From: Altererythrobacter sp.
Lineage (GTDB): Bacteria > Pseudomonadota > Alphaproteobacteria > Sphingomonadales > Sphingomonadaceae
Direction: 5' to 3'
Assembly: GCA_017308255.1 (NCBI GenBank)
Contig: JAFKFN010000002.1
Location: 186,001 to 250,000, forward strand
DNA: 64,000 nucleotides
The notes below the pieces were generated by a model. It had not been told where the DNA came from and did no database searches. It saw only the letters and a program-made list of their open reading frames with translations. Of the stretch, positions 35,268 to 44,339 are shown in pieces. Both the position numbers and the translations under genes were made by a program. Position 1 is the stretch's first letter. Every line of letters begins with the position of its first letter.

Positions 35268-36935
35268 ATGCCCACCGATATCGAGATCGCTCGCGCAGCG
35301 AAGATGAAGCCGATCGGGGAGATCGGCGCCCGCCTCGGCATTCCGGAAGAATCGCTCGAACCTTATGGCCGCACGAAGGCCAAGATCGCGATGAACTGGA
35401 TCAACCAGCAGAAGGACCGGCCCGACGGCAAGCTGATCCTGGTCACCGCGATCAATCCCACGCCGGCGGGCGAGGGCAAGACGACCACTTCCGTGGGCCT
35501 TACCGATGGCCTCAACCGCATCGGCAAGAACGCCGCGGTGTGCCTGCGCGAGCCTTCGCTGGGCCCGTCGTTCGGCATGAAGGGCGGCGCCGCCGGCGGC
35601 GGTTATGCCCAGGTCGTGCCGATGGAGGACATCAACCTCCACTTCACCGGCGATTTCCACGCGATCACCAGCGCGCACAACCTGCTCAGCGCGATGATCG
35701 ACAACCACATCTACTGGGGCAACGCGCAGGAACTCGACACCCGCCGGATCACCTGGCGCCGCGTGCTCGACATGAACGATCGCGCCCTGCGCCAGATCGT
35801 CTGCTCGCTGGGCGGCGTGGCCAACGGCTATCCGCGTGAAGCCGGGTTCGACATCACCGTGGCCAGCGAGATCATGGCCATCCTGTGCCTAGCCACCTCG
35901 ATCGAGGATCTCGAAGAATCGATCGGCAACATCATCATCGGCTATCGCCGCGACAAGAGCGCCGTGCGCGCACGCGACATCAAGGCCCATGGCGCGATGG
36001 CGGTGCTGCTGAAGGATGCGATCCAGCCCAACCTTGTGCAGACGCTGGAGAACAACCCCGCTTTCATCCACGGCGGCCCGTTCGCCAATATCGCCCACGG
36101 CTGCAACTCCGTCACCGCCACGCGGACGGCGCTGAAGCTGGCCGATTATGTCGTGACCGAAGCCGGCTTCGGCGCCGACCTGGGCGCCGAGAAGTTCTTC
36201 GACATCAAGTGCCGCAAGGCCGGCCTCAAGCCGGCCGCCTGCGTGATCGTGGCCACCGTGCGCGCGCTCAAGATGAACGGCGGCGTCGCCAAGGCCAACC
36301 TCGGCGCGGAGAACGTGGACGCGGTCAGGAAGGGCCTGGTCAACCTGCTGCGCCACATCGAGAACGTCCATCAGTTCGGCGTGCCGGCGGTGGTGGCGAT
36401 CAACCACTTCGCCACCGATACGGATGCCGAAATCGCGGTCATCCAGGAAGCGGTCGCCGGCGCGGGCACCGAAGCCTTCGTTTGCACCCACTGGGCGAAC
36501 GGCGGCGCGGGCACAGAGGATCTGGCGCGCAAGGTGGTGGAAGTCGCCGATTCCGGCGCTTCGCAGTTCGCCCCGCTCTATCCGGCGGAAATGTCGCTGT
36601 GGGAAAAGATCAACACGATCTGCACCCGCATCTATCGCGCGGACGAGGCGATTGCCGACCAGTCGGTGCGCAACCAGCTGAAGGCGTGGGAAGAAGCCGG
36701 CTTCGGCGATCTGCCGATCTGCATGGCCAAGACGCAGTACAGCTTCACCACCGATCCGACCAAGCTCGGCGCGCCGGTGCACCACACGGTGCCGGTGCGT
36801 GAGGTGCGGCTGGCGGCGGGCGCCGGGTTCATCGTCGCCATCTGCGGCGATATCATGACCATGCCCGGCCTGCCCAAGGTGCCGAGCGCGGAGAATATCC
36901 GCCTCGACCACGGCCAGATCGAAGGGTTGTTCTAA
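35268..36935 (+). CDS. fhs: formate--tetrahydrofolate ligase
   Basis: Fhs makes 10-formyl-THF from formate, THF and ATP. The 555-residue product has the ATP-binding [17 protein letters not shown] near residue 64, [36 protein letters not shown] near 100 and [13 protein letters not shown] near the C terminus. The start at 35268, after GGAAGAAG, gives the conserved N terminus; an upstream ATG at 35217 adds a non-conserved leader. A strong intrinsic terminator follows. The gene is monocistronic and would supply formyl groups for fmt and purines. Confidence 0.97.
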   Translation: MPTDIEIARAAKMKPIGEIGARLGIPEESLEPYGRTKAKIAMNWINQQKDRPDGKLILVTAINPTPAGEGKTTTSVGLTDGLNRIGKNAAVCLREPSLGPSFGMKGGAAGGGYAQVVPMEDINLHFTGDFHAITSAHNLLSAMIDNHIYWGNAQELDTRRITWRRVLDMNDRALRQIVCSLGGVANGYPREAGFDITVASEIMAILCLATSIEDLEESIGNIIIGYRRDKSAVRARDIKAHGAMAVLLKDAIQPNLVQTLENNPAFIHGGPFANIAHGCNSVTATRTALKLADYVVTEAGFGADLGAEKFFDIKCRKAGLKPAACVIVATVRALKMNGGVAKANLGAENVDAVRKGLVNLLRHIENVHQFGVPAVVAINHFATDTDAEIAVIQEAVAGAGTEAFVCTHWANGGAGTEDLARKVVEVADSGASQFAPLYPAEMSLWEKINTICTRIYRADEAIADQSVRNQLKAWEEAGFGDLPICMAKTQYSFTTDPTKLGAPVHHTVPVREVRLAAGAGFIVAICGDIMTMPGLPKVPSAENIRLDHGQIEGLF

Positions 36936-36960
36936 GGCTTCCCCTGGACGGGAAAATGCA

Positions 36961-36990
36961 AAGGGCCGCTCCGCTGGGGCGGCCCTTTTT
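36961..36990 (+). terminator. rho-independent terminator after fhs
   Basis: A 9-bp GC-rich stem (AAGGGCCGC with GCGGCCCTT) followed by a T-run lies 25 bp after the fhs stop. Confidence 0.85.
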
Positions 36991-37056
36991 GCATGGAATC
37001 CCGGAACCTGCCGGCCATCCGTTCGCTCCTGTTCCTGTCAGGGAAAGGAGCCTCCC

Positions 37057-37503
37057 ATGTCGATCCAGAAGATGATCTCCGAACATCCCAGCGTCGCCGC
37101 CAGCGGCTGGCATAACGAGGCGCTCGGCCAGGCCGTGAAGCACGCGATGTATTGCGCGGCGATCTGCAATTCCTGCGCGGATGCCTGCTCGGCAGAGCCG
37201 ATGGACATGCGCCAGTGCGTCCGGGTGTGCATGGACTGCTCCGACGTCTGCACGGCCACGTTCCGGCTGGCCGCGCGCCGCACGGGCAGCAATCGCCAGC
37301 TCATCCGCTCGATGCTGGCCACCTGCATCCACGCCTGCGAGATCTGCGAGGCGGAATGCGCGCGGCACGACAATCCGCATTGCCGCCGCTGCGCGCAGAT
37401 GTGCCGCGAATGCGCCGAGGACTGCCGCCGCGCGCTCGAATCCGTGAACGACGAAGTCCATGCCGAAGGCGAAGTCAGCACTTTCGAGCACGGAGCGGCC
37501 TGA
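37057..37503 (+). CDS. Cys-rich four-helix-bundle (Csp-like) copper-binding protein
   Basis: The 148-residue protein has about 18 cysteines, mostly as CxxC/CxxxC along helices (CAAICNSCADAC near 33, CVRVCMDCSDVC near 54, CIHACEICEAEC near 90, CRRCAQMCRECAEDC near 108). This is the pattern of cytosolic Csp proteins that store Cu(I) in the core of a helical bundle. No signal peptide is present. It stands alone between the fhs terminator and a convergent dioxygenase gene, with only 11 bp between their ends. Confidence 0.88.
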   Translation: MSIQKMISEHPSVAASGWHNEALGQAVKHAMYCAAICNSCADACSAEPMDMRQCVRVCMDCSDVCTATFRLAARRTGSNRQLIRSMLATCIHACEICEAECARHDNPHCRRCAQMCRECAEDCRRALESVNDEVHAEGEVSTFEHGAA

Positions 37504-37514
37504 GCCGATCGAGA

Positions 37515-38309
37515 TTACACGATCGCTTCGCGAACGGCTCGGACAACAGGAAGCATGGCGTCATCGCCGTAGGCAATACCGTTCCGTCCGCGCGGCTGGA
37601 GCGGCGGCTGCGCCAGAAACCGTGGTGTGTCGCCCCGGTGGCTTTGCGCCGAATGCACCAGGAAGGGATGGCACAGATAGACCGTCCCCGCTTCTCCCGT
37701 GGCGAGCGCTTCGGGCAAGTGTGCGCTTTCGGAAAACCCGGTGGCGGCCAGCTCGCGCAAAGTCAGCCCTTCCTCCCCCGCGGATATCAGCTGCCGCGCG
37801 ATTGTGCGCTGGGAGCCGCAGCGGATGCGGGTAGGTGCATCGTCGATGCCGATATCCGAAAACAGGAACAGCATCAGCAGCGCCCGCCCGCGACTGTGCA
37901 GGTTGATGCGCCACTCCATGAAATCGGGCGAATCGGTCCCGAAGCTCATGTCCACGTGCCATCCGATGTCGCCTGGATCCTCGCGGGAAGGAAATCGCAC
38001 CGGAAACGTACCCAGCGTATGGCGTGGAAGCCAGCGGCCTGCCCCGACCAGCTGGTCGAATGCGGCGCATAAGCGCGGTGTGTTCGCCGCCGCCACGAAG
38101 GGTTCCTGACCGAACTGGTCCAACCTGATTACGGGTCTGGTCCATCCGGCGGGATCGGCGGGATCGAGATTCAAGGCCCGCCAGAGAAGGGAGCGGCCCG
38201 CATCGGCGAAAGCCCGCGGAAAGGCCCTGTCGATCCGGACGAAGCCGTTCTGAACAAAGAATTCGATGTCGCGCGCGCTGAGGGGCGGCGTGGAGGAATC
38301 GTCTCGCAT
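37515..38309 (-). CDS. phytanoyl-CoA dioxygenase family protein
   Basis: The 264-residue Fe(II)/2-oxoglutarate oxygenase has the metal site H118-x-D120 (WHVDMSF) and a distal His in LCHPFLVHSAQ (H214/H219), and Arg230 near it to bind 2-oxoglutarate. The family hydroxylates many small molecules, so the substrate cannot be told. It converges with the Csp-like gene and lies upstream of def on the same strand, 120 bp away. Confidence 0.88.
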   Translation of the reverse strand: MRDDSSTPPLSARDIEFFVQNGFVRIDRAFPRAFADAGRSLLWRALNLDPADPAGWTRPVIRLDQFGQEPFVAAANTPRLCAAFDQLVGAGRWLPRHTLGTFPVRFPSREDPGDIGWHVDMSFGTDSPDFMEWRINLHSRGRALLMLFLFSDIGIDDAPTRIRCGSQRTIARQLISAGEEGLTLRELAATGFSESAHLPEALATGEAGTVYLCHPFLVHSAQSHRGDTPRFLAQPPLQPRGRNGIAYGDDAMLPVVRAVREAIV

Positions 38310-38430
38310 GGTATGGCTCTCGATTGCCGACGCGCGGGCAGGCGCGCATCGGCGATTGGGGATGTCGGAAACCTGGCCGGGCCAGGATCGCGATCCTATC
38401 GAGAGAGAACGAACGTCACGCCGAAATGCC

Positions 38431-38997
38431 TCACGCCGCCTTGCGCAGCTTCTCCAGCTTTTTCAGCGCCATGTTGCGCTTGAGGCGGCTGAGATGGTCG
38501 ATGAACAGCACCCCTTCGAGGTGATCCATCTCGTGCTGGATGCAGGTGGCCATCAGGCCTTCCATCTCTTCCTCGTGGAGATTGCCTTCGACATCCTGCC
38601 AGCGCACGCGGCAGGCCTTGGGCCGGTCCACGTCGGCATAGATGTCGGGCACGGAGAGGCAGCCTTCCTGGTAGGTGTTCAGCTCTTCCGCCGGATCGAG
38701 GATTTCCGGGTTCACGAAGACCTGCGGTTCCCGCTTCGTCGGGTGGTGAGTGTGTTCGTGCCCACCGTGGTTGCAGACTTCCGGCTCCGCGTCAGGGTCT
38801 TCGGGCTGGAGGTCGATCACCAGCACGCGCAGAGGAACGCCCACCTGGATCGCGGCCAGGCCGATGCCGTTCGCCGCGTACATCGTCTCGAACATGTCGG
38901 AGACGAGCGCCTTCAGCTCCGCGTCGAACGCTTCGACGGGGGTGGATACGGTCTTCAGCCGGGGGTCCGGCACCTCGATGATTTCACGGATCGCCAT
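38431..38997 (-). CDS. def: peptide deformylase with a His-rich insertion
   Basis: Def removes the formyl group from nascent proteins using a metal ion. The 188-residue product has all three motifs: GIGLAAIQ (near 45), EGCLSVP (near 110) and QHEMDHLEG (near 152). Between motifs 1 and 2 it carries an unusual His-rich insertion (CNHGGHEHTHHPTKREP) of about 20 residues. The ATG at 38995-38997 gives the conserved N terminus AIREIIEVPDPRLK. No fmt partner is adjacent. Confidence 0.95.
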   Translation of the reverse strand: MAIREIIEVPDPRLKTVSTPVEAFDAELKALVSDMFETMYAANGIGLAAIQVGVPLRVLVIDLQPEDPDAEPEVCNHGGHEHTHHPTKREPQVFVNPEILDPAEELNTYQEGCLSVPDIYADVDRPKACRVRWQDVEGNLHEEEMEGLMATCIQHEMDHLEGVLFIDHLSRLKRNMALKKLEKLRKAA

Positions 38998-39134
38998 GCC
39001 CGTGAGATAGGCATTTTGCGCCATGACGACAAGGGAATGCGCACGGCGGCCCACCGATCGAATTCTTGTCCTTGCACGCGGCCGCGAATGCGCCACACTG
39101 CCGGCGCGAGAGGGAAAAGGAAGGAACGAAGCAT

Positions 39135-39455
39135 ATGGCGCTGTTCGACGATATCCTCGGCAGGATCGGGGATCACCCCGAGATCGCCAACATGGCCACC
39201 AAGCTGGGCATCGATCCGAGGCTCGCCGAAAAGGCGGTCGCCGCGCTGGGCGAGGCGCATCAGCAGCCGGGCGACACGGTGCAGCAGGCCGCCGCGAAGA
39301 CGGGGCTTGATACCGGCGTCGTCAGCCAGATCGTCGAACATATCGGGGGCGAGGGCTCTCTCAGCGAATTCGCCGCGATGCTGGACCAGGATGGGGACGG
39401 CAATCCGCTCAACGATATCGCCGGCTTCGCTTCCCGGCTGTTCGGCCGGAAATAG
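39135..39455 (+). CDS. hypothetical protein with EF-hand-like segment
   Basis: The 106-residue protein has repeated helical units (LAEKAVAALGEAHQQPG, VSQIVEHIGGEGSLSEFAAML) and a DQDGDGNPLNDI segment near 83, which matches a calcium-binding EF-hand loop. It is probably of the DUF937 type, small cytosolic proteins of unknown role. A strong AAGGAAGGAAC ribosome site supports the ATG at 39135. It diverges from def. Confidence 0.7.
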   Translation: MALFDDILGRIGDHPEIANMATKLGIDPRLAEKAVAALGEAHQQPGDTVQQAAAKTGLDTGVVSQIVEHIGGEGSLSEFAAMLDQDGDGNPLNDIAGFASRLFGRK

Positions 39456-39555
39456 GCGGCTTTTCGCGCCTGTCCGCCCGCCGCGTTAGCTCAAAATAAA
39501 CCAAAACCGGCGCATCTGGGGCGTGCATATCGGGTGCGCGCAGGATGGGCGGACA

Positions 39556-41796
39556 ATGGCTGTACGGGGCATTTTCAAGGGGCTGACGGGCGCCGCTTCC
39601 AGTGCAAGGAATACCGGCGCGGGCGAAGGGGCCGGTGGGCCTGCCGTTATCGGGCCGGGGGACAGCGCGCGCCGCCTCCAGGTGCTCGACGAGTTCGAGA
39701 GGGCCGGCATCGGATGGATCTGGGCTTCCGACGAGGAAGGCCGCCTGATCTACCTTTCGGACAATGCGATCGACACGCTCGGCCGTGCGCCTTCCGAAGT
39801 GCTGGCGCAGCCGCTGATCGCCCTGTTCGAAACCGATCCCGACAATCCTGACGAGCGCAGCGATCGCCCGCTTCCCTTCCAGCTCAACGCCCGCGCGAAG
39901 ATCAACCAGCTCGTCGTGCGGGTGATCGGCGACAGCGGCAAGCGCCCGGCGCGGTCTACCTGGTGGGCGCTATCCGGCCATCCGCTGTTCGACGAAGGCG
40001 GGCGCTTCCTGGGCTATCGCGGCAGCGCCAAGGACGTGACCACCGAATACGACCGCAAGATCGTCGATTCCCGCATGGCCGAATACGATGCGCTCACCGG
40101 CCTCGCCAACCGCCACCGGATGACCCGGCGGCTGGAAAGCATTCTCGCCGCCTATCGCAACGCCAAGCGCGCCTGCGCGCTGATGATGCTCGATCTGGAC
40201 CGCTTCAAATACGTCAACGACACCATGGGCCACCCGGCGGGTGACGAGCTGCTGCGCCAGGTCGCGGAACGGCTGCGCTCGATCGTCGGCAACCGGGGCG
40301 AGATTGGGCGGCTGGGCGGCGACGAATTCCAGATCATCCTCCCCGACCTCGACGATCGCGGCAAGCTGGGCGAACTGGCCGAGAAGATCATCCAGATCCT
40401 TTCGCAGCCTTATCCGATCGACGGCAAGCGGGCGCTCATCGGCGCCAGCGTGGGCGTGGCCATCGCGCCTTACGACGGGATAGAGAGGGACGAGATCACC
40501 CGCGCGTCCGACCTGGCGCTCTATGCCGCCAAGAACGGCGGACGCGGGCAATTCCGCTTCTATTCCTCCGACCTCAAGGACGAGGAGGAAGAGCGGCGCC
40601 TGCTGCTGGACGATCTGCGCGAAGCCTTGGCGGCCGATCAGCTCAAGCTGTATTATCAGCCTGTCGTGCGGACGCAGGACCACGTCGTCGTCGGCTTCGA
40701 GGCGCTGATGCGCTGGGAGCATCCGGAGCGGGGAGAGGTCGCGCCGGAGATATTCATCCGCGCGGCGGAAGAATCCAACCTCATCAATCAGCTGGGCGAA
40801 TGGGTGCTGCGCCGCGCGTGCGAGGATGCGGCGCAATGGCCGGATTCGGTGCGGGTCGCGATCAACCTTTCCGCCGTGCAGTTCAACAACAACGGCTTCC
40901 TTGCCCTGGTGACCGAAGCGCTCGCCGATTCCGGCCTTGCGCCTGGCCGGCTGGAGTTCGAGCTGACCGAAAGCGTCTTCATGGGCGACAGCGAGCAGAC
41001 CGACCGCACGTTCAGGGCCCTGAAGGACCTCGGCGTGCGGCTGGCGCTGGATGATTTCGGCACCGGCTATTCCTCGCTCAGCTATTTGCGCTCGGCGCCG
41101 TTCGACAAGCTCAAGGTGGACAAGAGCTTCGTCGCCTCCTGCACCGGGAAAGACCAGAACAGCGCCAAGATCATCACCGCGATCATCGGCCTCAGCGAAG
41201 CGCTGGGGATGGAAACCACGGTGGAGGGCGTGGAGGCGTTCGACCAGTTCCATCTCGTCTGCTCGAAAGGCGCGAAATACATCCAGGGCTGGATCTATTC
41301 GAAAGCCCTGGCGCACGAAGACATCCTCGAAGGGATGCGCAGCGGCGAAATGCGCATCGAGCCCAATGGCCCGGAAAAGCATCGCTCCGAACGGCGCTCG
41401 GTGTTCCGCCGCGTGGGCGTGATTCATGACGATCATCGCTATGACGCCGTGATGCGCAATCTGTCGAAGACGGGCGCGATGGTCGAAGGGCTGCTCGGCG
41501 TGCCGGTCGGCACCGGGCTGGTGCTCGATCTGGGAGAAGGGCAGCTGGCGGTGGGCGTGGTCAACCGCAGCGAAGACGCGACGATCGCGATCGAGTTCGA
41601 AACCCCGCTGGTTTCCAACGGCGCCGGCGGCCTGTGCACGCGCCATCGCGTCTCGCCTTATGCGCTGGCCGCGGCGGGCATGCCGCTGGCCGCGCTGCCG
41701 CCGGGGCACTATCCGCTGGCGAATGCGGCCGGCGGCCCGTCCAGCAAGCCGCGCTTCCTCCAGGTGACCTCGTCCCCCAACGTGCGCGCTGCCTGA
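39556..41796 (+). CDS. PAS-GGDEF-EAL-PilZ cyclic-di-GMP protein
   Basis: The 746-residue protein probably makes and/or breaks down c-di-GMP and also binds it. A PAS-like domain (about 40-165) is followed by GGDEF (motif intact at 254-258 in LGGDEFQI), EAL (motif at 382-384 in GFEALMRWEHPE, with VDKSFVASC and GLSEALGMETTVEGVE downstream) and a PilZ domain from about 611 (ERRSVFRRVGVIHDDHRYDAVMRNLS). All motifs look catalytically competent. No membrane helix is seen. The start at 39556 (MAVRGIFKG) was preferred over 39523 by composition. Confidence 0.92.
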   Translation: MAVRGIFKGLTGAASSARNTGAGEGAGGPAVIGPGDSARRLQVLDEFERAGIGWIWASDEEGRLIYLSDNAIDTLGRAPSEVLAQPLIALFETDPDNPDERSDRPLPFQLNARAKINQLVVRVIGDSGKRPARSTWWALSGHPLFDEGGRFLGYRGSAKDVTTEYDRKIVDSRMAEYDALTGLANRHRMTRRLESILAAYRNAKRACALMMLDLDRFKYVNDTMGHPAGDELLRQVAERLRSIVGNRGEIGRLGGDEFQIILPDLDDRGKLGELAEKIIQILSQPYPIDGKRALIGASVGVAIAPYDGIERDEITRASDLALYAAKNGGRGQFRFYSSDLKDEEEERRLLLDDLREALAADQLKLYYQPVVRTQDHVVVGFEALMRWEHPERGEVAPEIFIRAAEESNLINQLGEWVLRRACEDAAQWPDSVRVAINLSAVQFNNNGFLALVTEALADSGLAPGRLEFELTESVFMGDSEQTDRTFRALKDLGVRLALDDFGTGYSSLSYLRSAPFDKLKVDKSFVASCTGKDQNSAKIITAIIGLSEALGMETTVEGVEAFDQFHLVCSKGAKYIQGWIYSKALAHEDILEGMRSGEMRIEPNGPEKHRSERRSVFRRVGVIHDDHRYDAVMRNLSKTGAMVEGLLGVPVGTGLVLDLGEGQLAVGVVNRSEDATIAIEFETPLVSNGAGGLCTRHRVSPYALAAAGMPLAALPPGHYPLANAAGGPSSKPRFLQVTSSPNVRAA

Positions 41797-41863
41797 CGGG
41801 CTGGGCGCACCGCGCGGCCGGGCGCGGAACGCATCACCGGCCGAAGTTTTATATCCATCGACT

Positions 41864-42079
41864 ATGGCCGTTTCAGACAATTACGCCCGTGAGAAACGGG
41901 GGCTTTCCGGCCTGGCGCACGACCTTGCCAATCTGACACAGGTGGTGAACGGCAATCTGGAGCTGCTGGAGGCACATTTCACCTCCCCCTCGGCCCCGCG
42001 CTATCTCGCCAATGCCCGCGCCGCCGCCCGTCAGCTGAACGAGCTGAGCCGCCTGCTCTCCACCAAGACCCGCGATTAG
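41864..42079 (+). CDS. small DHp-like protein (histidine kinase dimerisation domain alone)
   Basis: The 71-residue protein contains GLAHDLANLTQVVNGNLELLEAHF, which resembles the HisKA/HWE phosphoacceptor helix (HDxxNxL...GNLELL), and a second helix RYLANARAAARQLNELSRLL. There is no ATPase domain. It lies 67 bp after the c-di-GMP gene, in the same direction. It might be a phosphotransfer or dimerisation module or a decayed kinase; the conserved-looking His suggests function. The assignment rests on visual pattern only. Confidence 0.6.
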   Translation: MAVSDNYAREKRGLSGLAHDLANLTQVVNGNLELLEAHFTSPSAPRYLANARAAARQLNELSRLLSTKTRD

Positions 42080-42111
42080 GGGTGTCCCTCACCCATCCCC
42101 GTCAAAAACCT

Positions 42112-42187
42112 TCGTCATTGCGAGCGTAGCGAAGCAATCCAGAGCGTATTGCACTGCCGCCCTGGATTGCTTCGCTCGCAATGACGA
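42112..42187 (-). repeat. palindromic repeat family A, copy R3
   Basis: The left arm is intact (31 bases), while the right arm lacks five bases (TACGC), so the palindrome is imperfect. The 19-base centre is the reverse complement of the R1 centre apart from one base, so this copy is inverted relative to R1. Confidence 0.95.
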
Positions 42188-42208
42188 ATATCCAGGCAGC
42201 GACGCCCT

Positions 42209-44053
42209 CTAACCCCGTGCCCCGGCGATATACCGGTCGATCGTCTTGGCCAGCACGTCCAGCGGCACGTTCCCCCCCGTGACCACCGCATCGTCGAAGG
42301 CGCGCAGGTCGTAAGCCGGGCCGAGCGCGGCTTGCGCCCGGGCGCGCTGGCGGACGATCTCGCTGTGGCCCACTTTATAGCCGCAGGCTTGCCCCGGCCA
42401 CGCGCAATAGCGGTCCACCTCGCTTGCGATCTCCTCGGGATTGTCGCCGTTGGTTTCGACGAAGAAGGCCACCCCTTGCTCGCGGGTCCAGCGCTTCGCG
42501 TGAATGCCGGTATCCACCACCAGCCGGCAGGCGCGGAACGCCTGGTCCTGCAAGTAGCCGAGGCGCCAGGCGGGGTTGTCGGCATAGGCGCCCAGCTCGT
42601 CGGCCAGCTGCTCGGCATAGAGCGCCCAGCCTTCGGAAAAGGCGTTGAACGCCAGGATCGATCGGATCAGCGGCAGCTGGTTCGAATGTTCGCCTTCCCA
42701 CACATGGCCGGGGATCGTCTCGTGATGGACCAGCGTGGGCAGGGTATAAGTGCGGTGAAGATCGGTGGTGCGCAGGTTGATCCACATCTTGCCGGGGATC
42801 GTGCCGTCCTTGCTGCCGGCCCCGCCATAGGCGGTCGGCGCGCCCGGCTCTTCGGCCAGCGGCAGGCGGCGCACTTCCAGCCGGGCCGGCACCAGCGTGG
42901 TGAAGGCGCGCGGCATCTGCGCGCGTATCCAGGCCAGCCGCTGCTGGATGAAGGCCATGATCTCCGCCCGGCCGGAATCGCCTTCGGGGAACTTGAAGCG
43001 CGGGTCCTCGCCCAGTTGCTGCATCCGTTCGCCGACCGAGCCGCTGGTATACCCCAGGCCGCGCAGGATCGGGTCCATCCGCCCATGGATTTCGGCCAGT
43101 TGATCCAGGCCCATCTGGTGGATCTCGTCGGCCGTCATGCGGGTGGTCGTGCTGGCGCGCAGGCCCCAGGCATACCATTCGTCACCCCGCGGCCGTGCCC
43201 ACATTCCGGCTTCGTTCGTGGCCAGTGGCTGCTGGCGGCGCAGCTCGGCAAGCTGGCGTTCCAGCGCGGCGGCGATCGGGCCGGCGGCCACTTGCCGTGC
43301 ACGCCTGTCCCAATCGCCGGCGATATTTGCCTCCGCCGCGCGCCGGGTCAGCGATTCCACCAGGGGCCCGCCGCTTCTGGCATCGGCAAGCGAGGCTTCC
43401 ATTTGCGGAATCGTCTTGGCCAGCAGGAACGCCGGCGGGATCAGGCCCAGCGCCGCGGCCGAACGCACGCGCCCTAGCTCGCCGTCGAGCGCCGCCGGGA
43501 TCGCTTCGAGCCGCGCCAGAAAGGCTTCGGCGTCGGCGGCACTGTTCACCGGATGGTCGGAATCGAGGAAGCGCGGATAATCGAGATAGCCGCCCACGTT
43601 CTGGATCACGACATAGGGCGTATTGCGCCACGATCCCACCGCCACGTCGCCATAAGGCAGGGCGAATCCGTCGAGCGCGGTGGCATAGGCGCTTTCGACC
43701 ACTTCGAAGCTGGTGCGCGTCACCGGATCGAGCGTGCCGCTGTCCACCGCGCGCACTCGCGCCAGATCGGCGCGCAGCGTTGCGGCATAGGCTTGCTGCC
43801 CGGCTGCCGACACGTCCTCCAGCTTGCCCCGCAATGCGGCGTGAGGGCCCACGTCCACGCCCAGCGTGGTCGCCCGGTCGGGCTCGTGCGCCAGCAGGTT
43901 GTAGGCAATGTCGTCGAGCAGCGCCGAAGGCCCGCTCGCCGCCTGCACGCGTGTGGTCGTGGCCGCGCAGCCCGGCAGGGCCAGCGCAGCCGCCCCGGCG
44001 CCGAGACCTGCCAGGACCTCGCGCCGGGTGATGGTTGCAACTGTAATTGCCAT
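42209..44053 (-). CDS. DUF885 family peptidase-like protein, Tat/lipoprotein signal
   Basis: The 614-residue protein begins with a twin-arginine-type signal (TRREVLAGLGAGAAALALPGC) that ends in a lipobox Cys, so it is probably exported folded and lipid-anchored. The C-terminal domain has LVHHETIPGHVWEGEH near residue 448, a HExxxxH-like zinc site of the DUF885 group. It may be a metallopeptidase, but the substrate is unknown. It is monocistronic, with divergent genes upstream. Confidence 0.9.
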   Translation of the reverse strand: MAITVATITRREVLAGLGAGAAALALPGCAATTTRVQAASGPSALLDDIAYNLLAHEPDRATTLGVDVGPHAALRGKLEDVSAAGQQAYAATLRADLARVRAVDSGTLDPVTRTSFEVVESAYATALDGFALPYGDVAVGSWRNTPYVVIQNVGGYLDYPRFLDSDHPVNSAADAEAFLARLEAIPAALDGELGRVRSAAALGLIPPAFLLAKTIPQMEASLADARSGGPLVESLTRRAAEANIAGDWDRRARQVAAGPIAAALERQLAELRRQQPLATNEAGMWARPRGDEWYAWGLRASTTTRMTADEIHQMGLDQLAEIHGRMDPILRGLGYTSGSVGERMQQLGEDPRFKFPEGDSGRAEIMAFIQQRLAWIRAQMPRAFTTLVPARLEVRRLPLAEEPGAPTAYGGAGSKDGTIPGKMWINLRTTDLHRTYTLPTLVHHETIPGHVWEGEHSNQLPLIRSILAFNAFSEGWALYAEQLADELGAYADNPAWRLGYLQDQAFRACRLVVDTGIHAKRWTREQGVAFFVETNGDNPEEIASEVDRYCAWPGQACGYKVGHSEIVRQRARAQAALGPAYDLRAFDDAVVTGGNVPLDVLAKTIDRYIAGARG

Positions 44054-44129
44054 GGCCCTCTAGTGTGGGGCGCATGGGCTCAAGTCAATCCGCGTGGAAT
44101 TGCGCCGATCTTGTGGCTAGGGTGGGTGG

Positions 44130-44336
44130 ATGGATGCCGTGCTCTCGCTTGTGATGCTCACCGCGCTTGCGCTTACCGCGGTGGCCGTGGTGGCGTGGCG
44201 GCGCGGGGCGCGCAGGCAGGCGGCGCTCATGGCGCTGCTCGTTGTCGTGATGATCGTCAATGTGCTTATCTGGACCTTGCCGGACAGCAGCGGCACGGCC
44301 CCGATCAACCAGGTCGGGGCGGTCGACGGGGGATAG
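44130..44336 (+). CDS. small membrane protein (68 aa)
   Basis: Two hydrophobic segments (about 4-22 and 33-50) are separated by a basic loop (RRGARRQ). It sits 3 bp before the start of a methyltransferase gene, so the two are probably co-translated. GGTGGGTGG precedes the ATG. I recognise no family. Confidence 0.6.
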   Translation: MDAVLSLVMLTALALTAVAVVAWRRGARRQAALMALLVVVMIVNVLIWTLPDSSGTAPINQVGAVDGG

Positions 44337-44339
44337 GAT

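Noticed and set aside
44130..44336. Toxin or antitoxin pair with the methyltransferase
   Set aside because: The small gene is a plain two-helix membrane protein with no toxin-like pattern, and the partner is an ordinary SAM methyltransferase.
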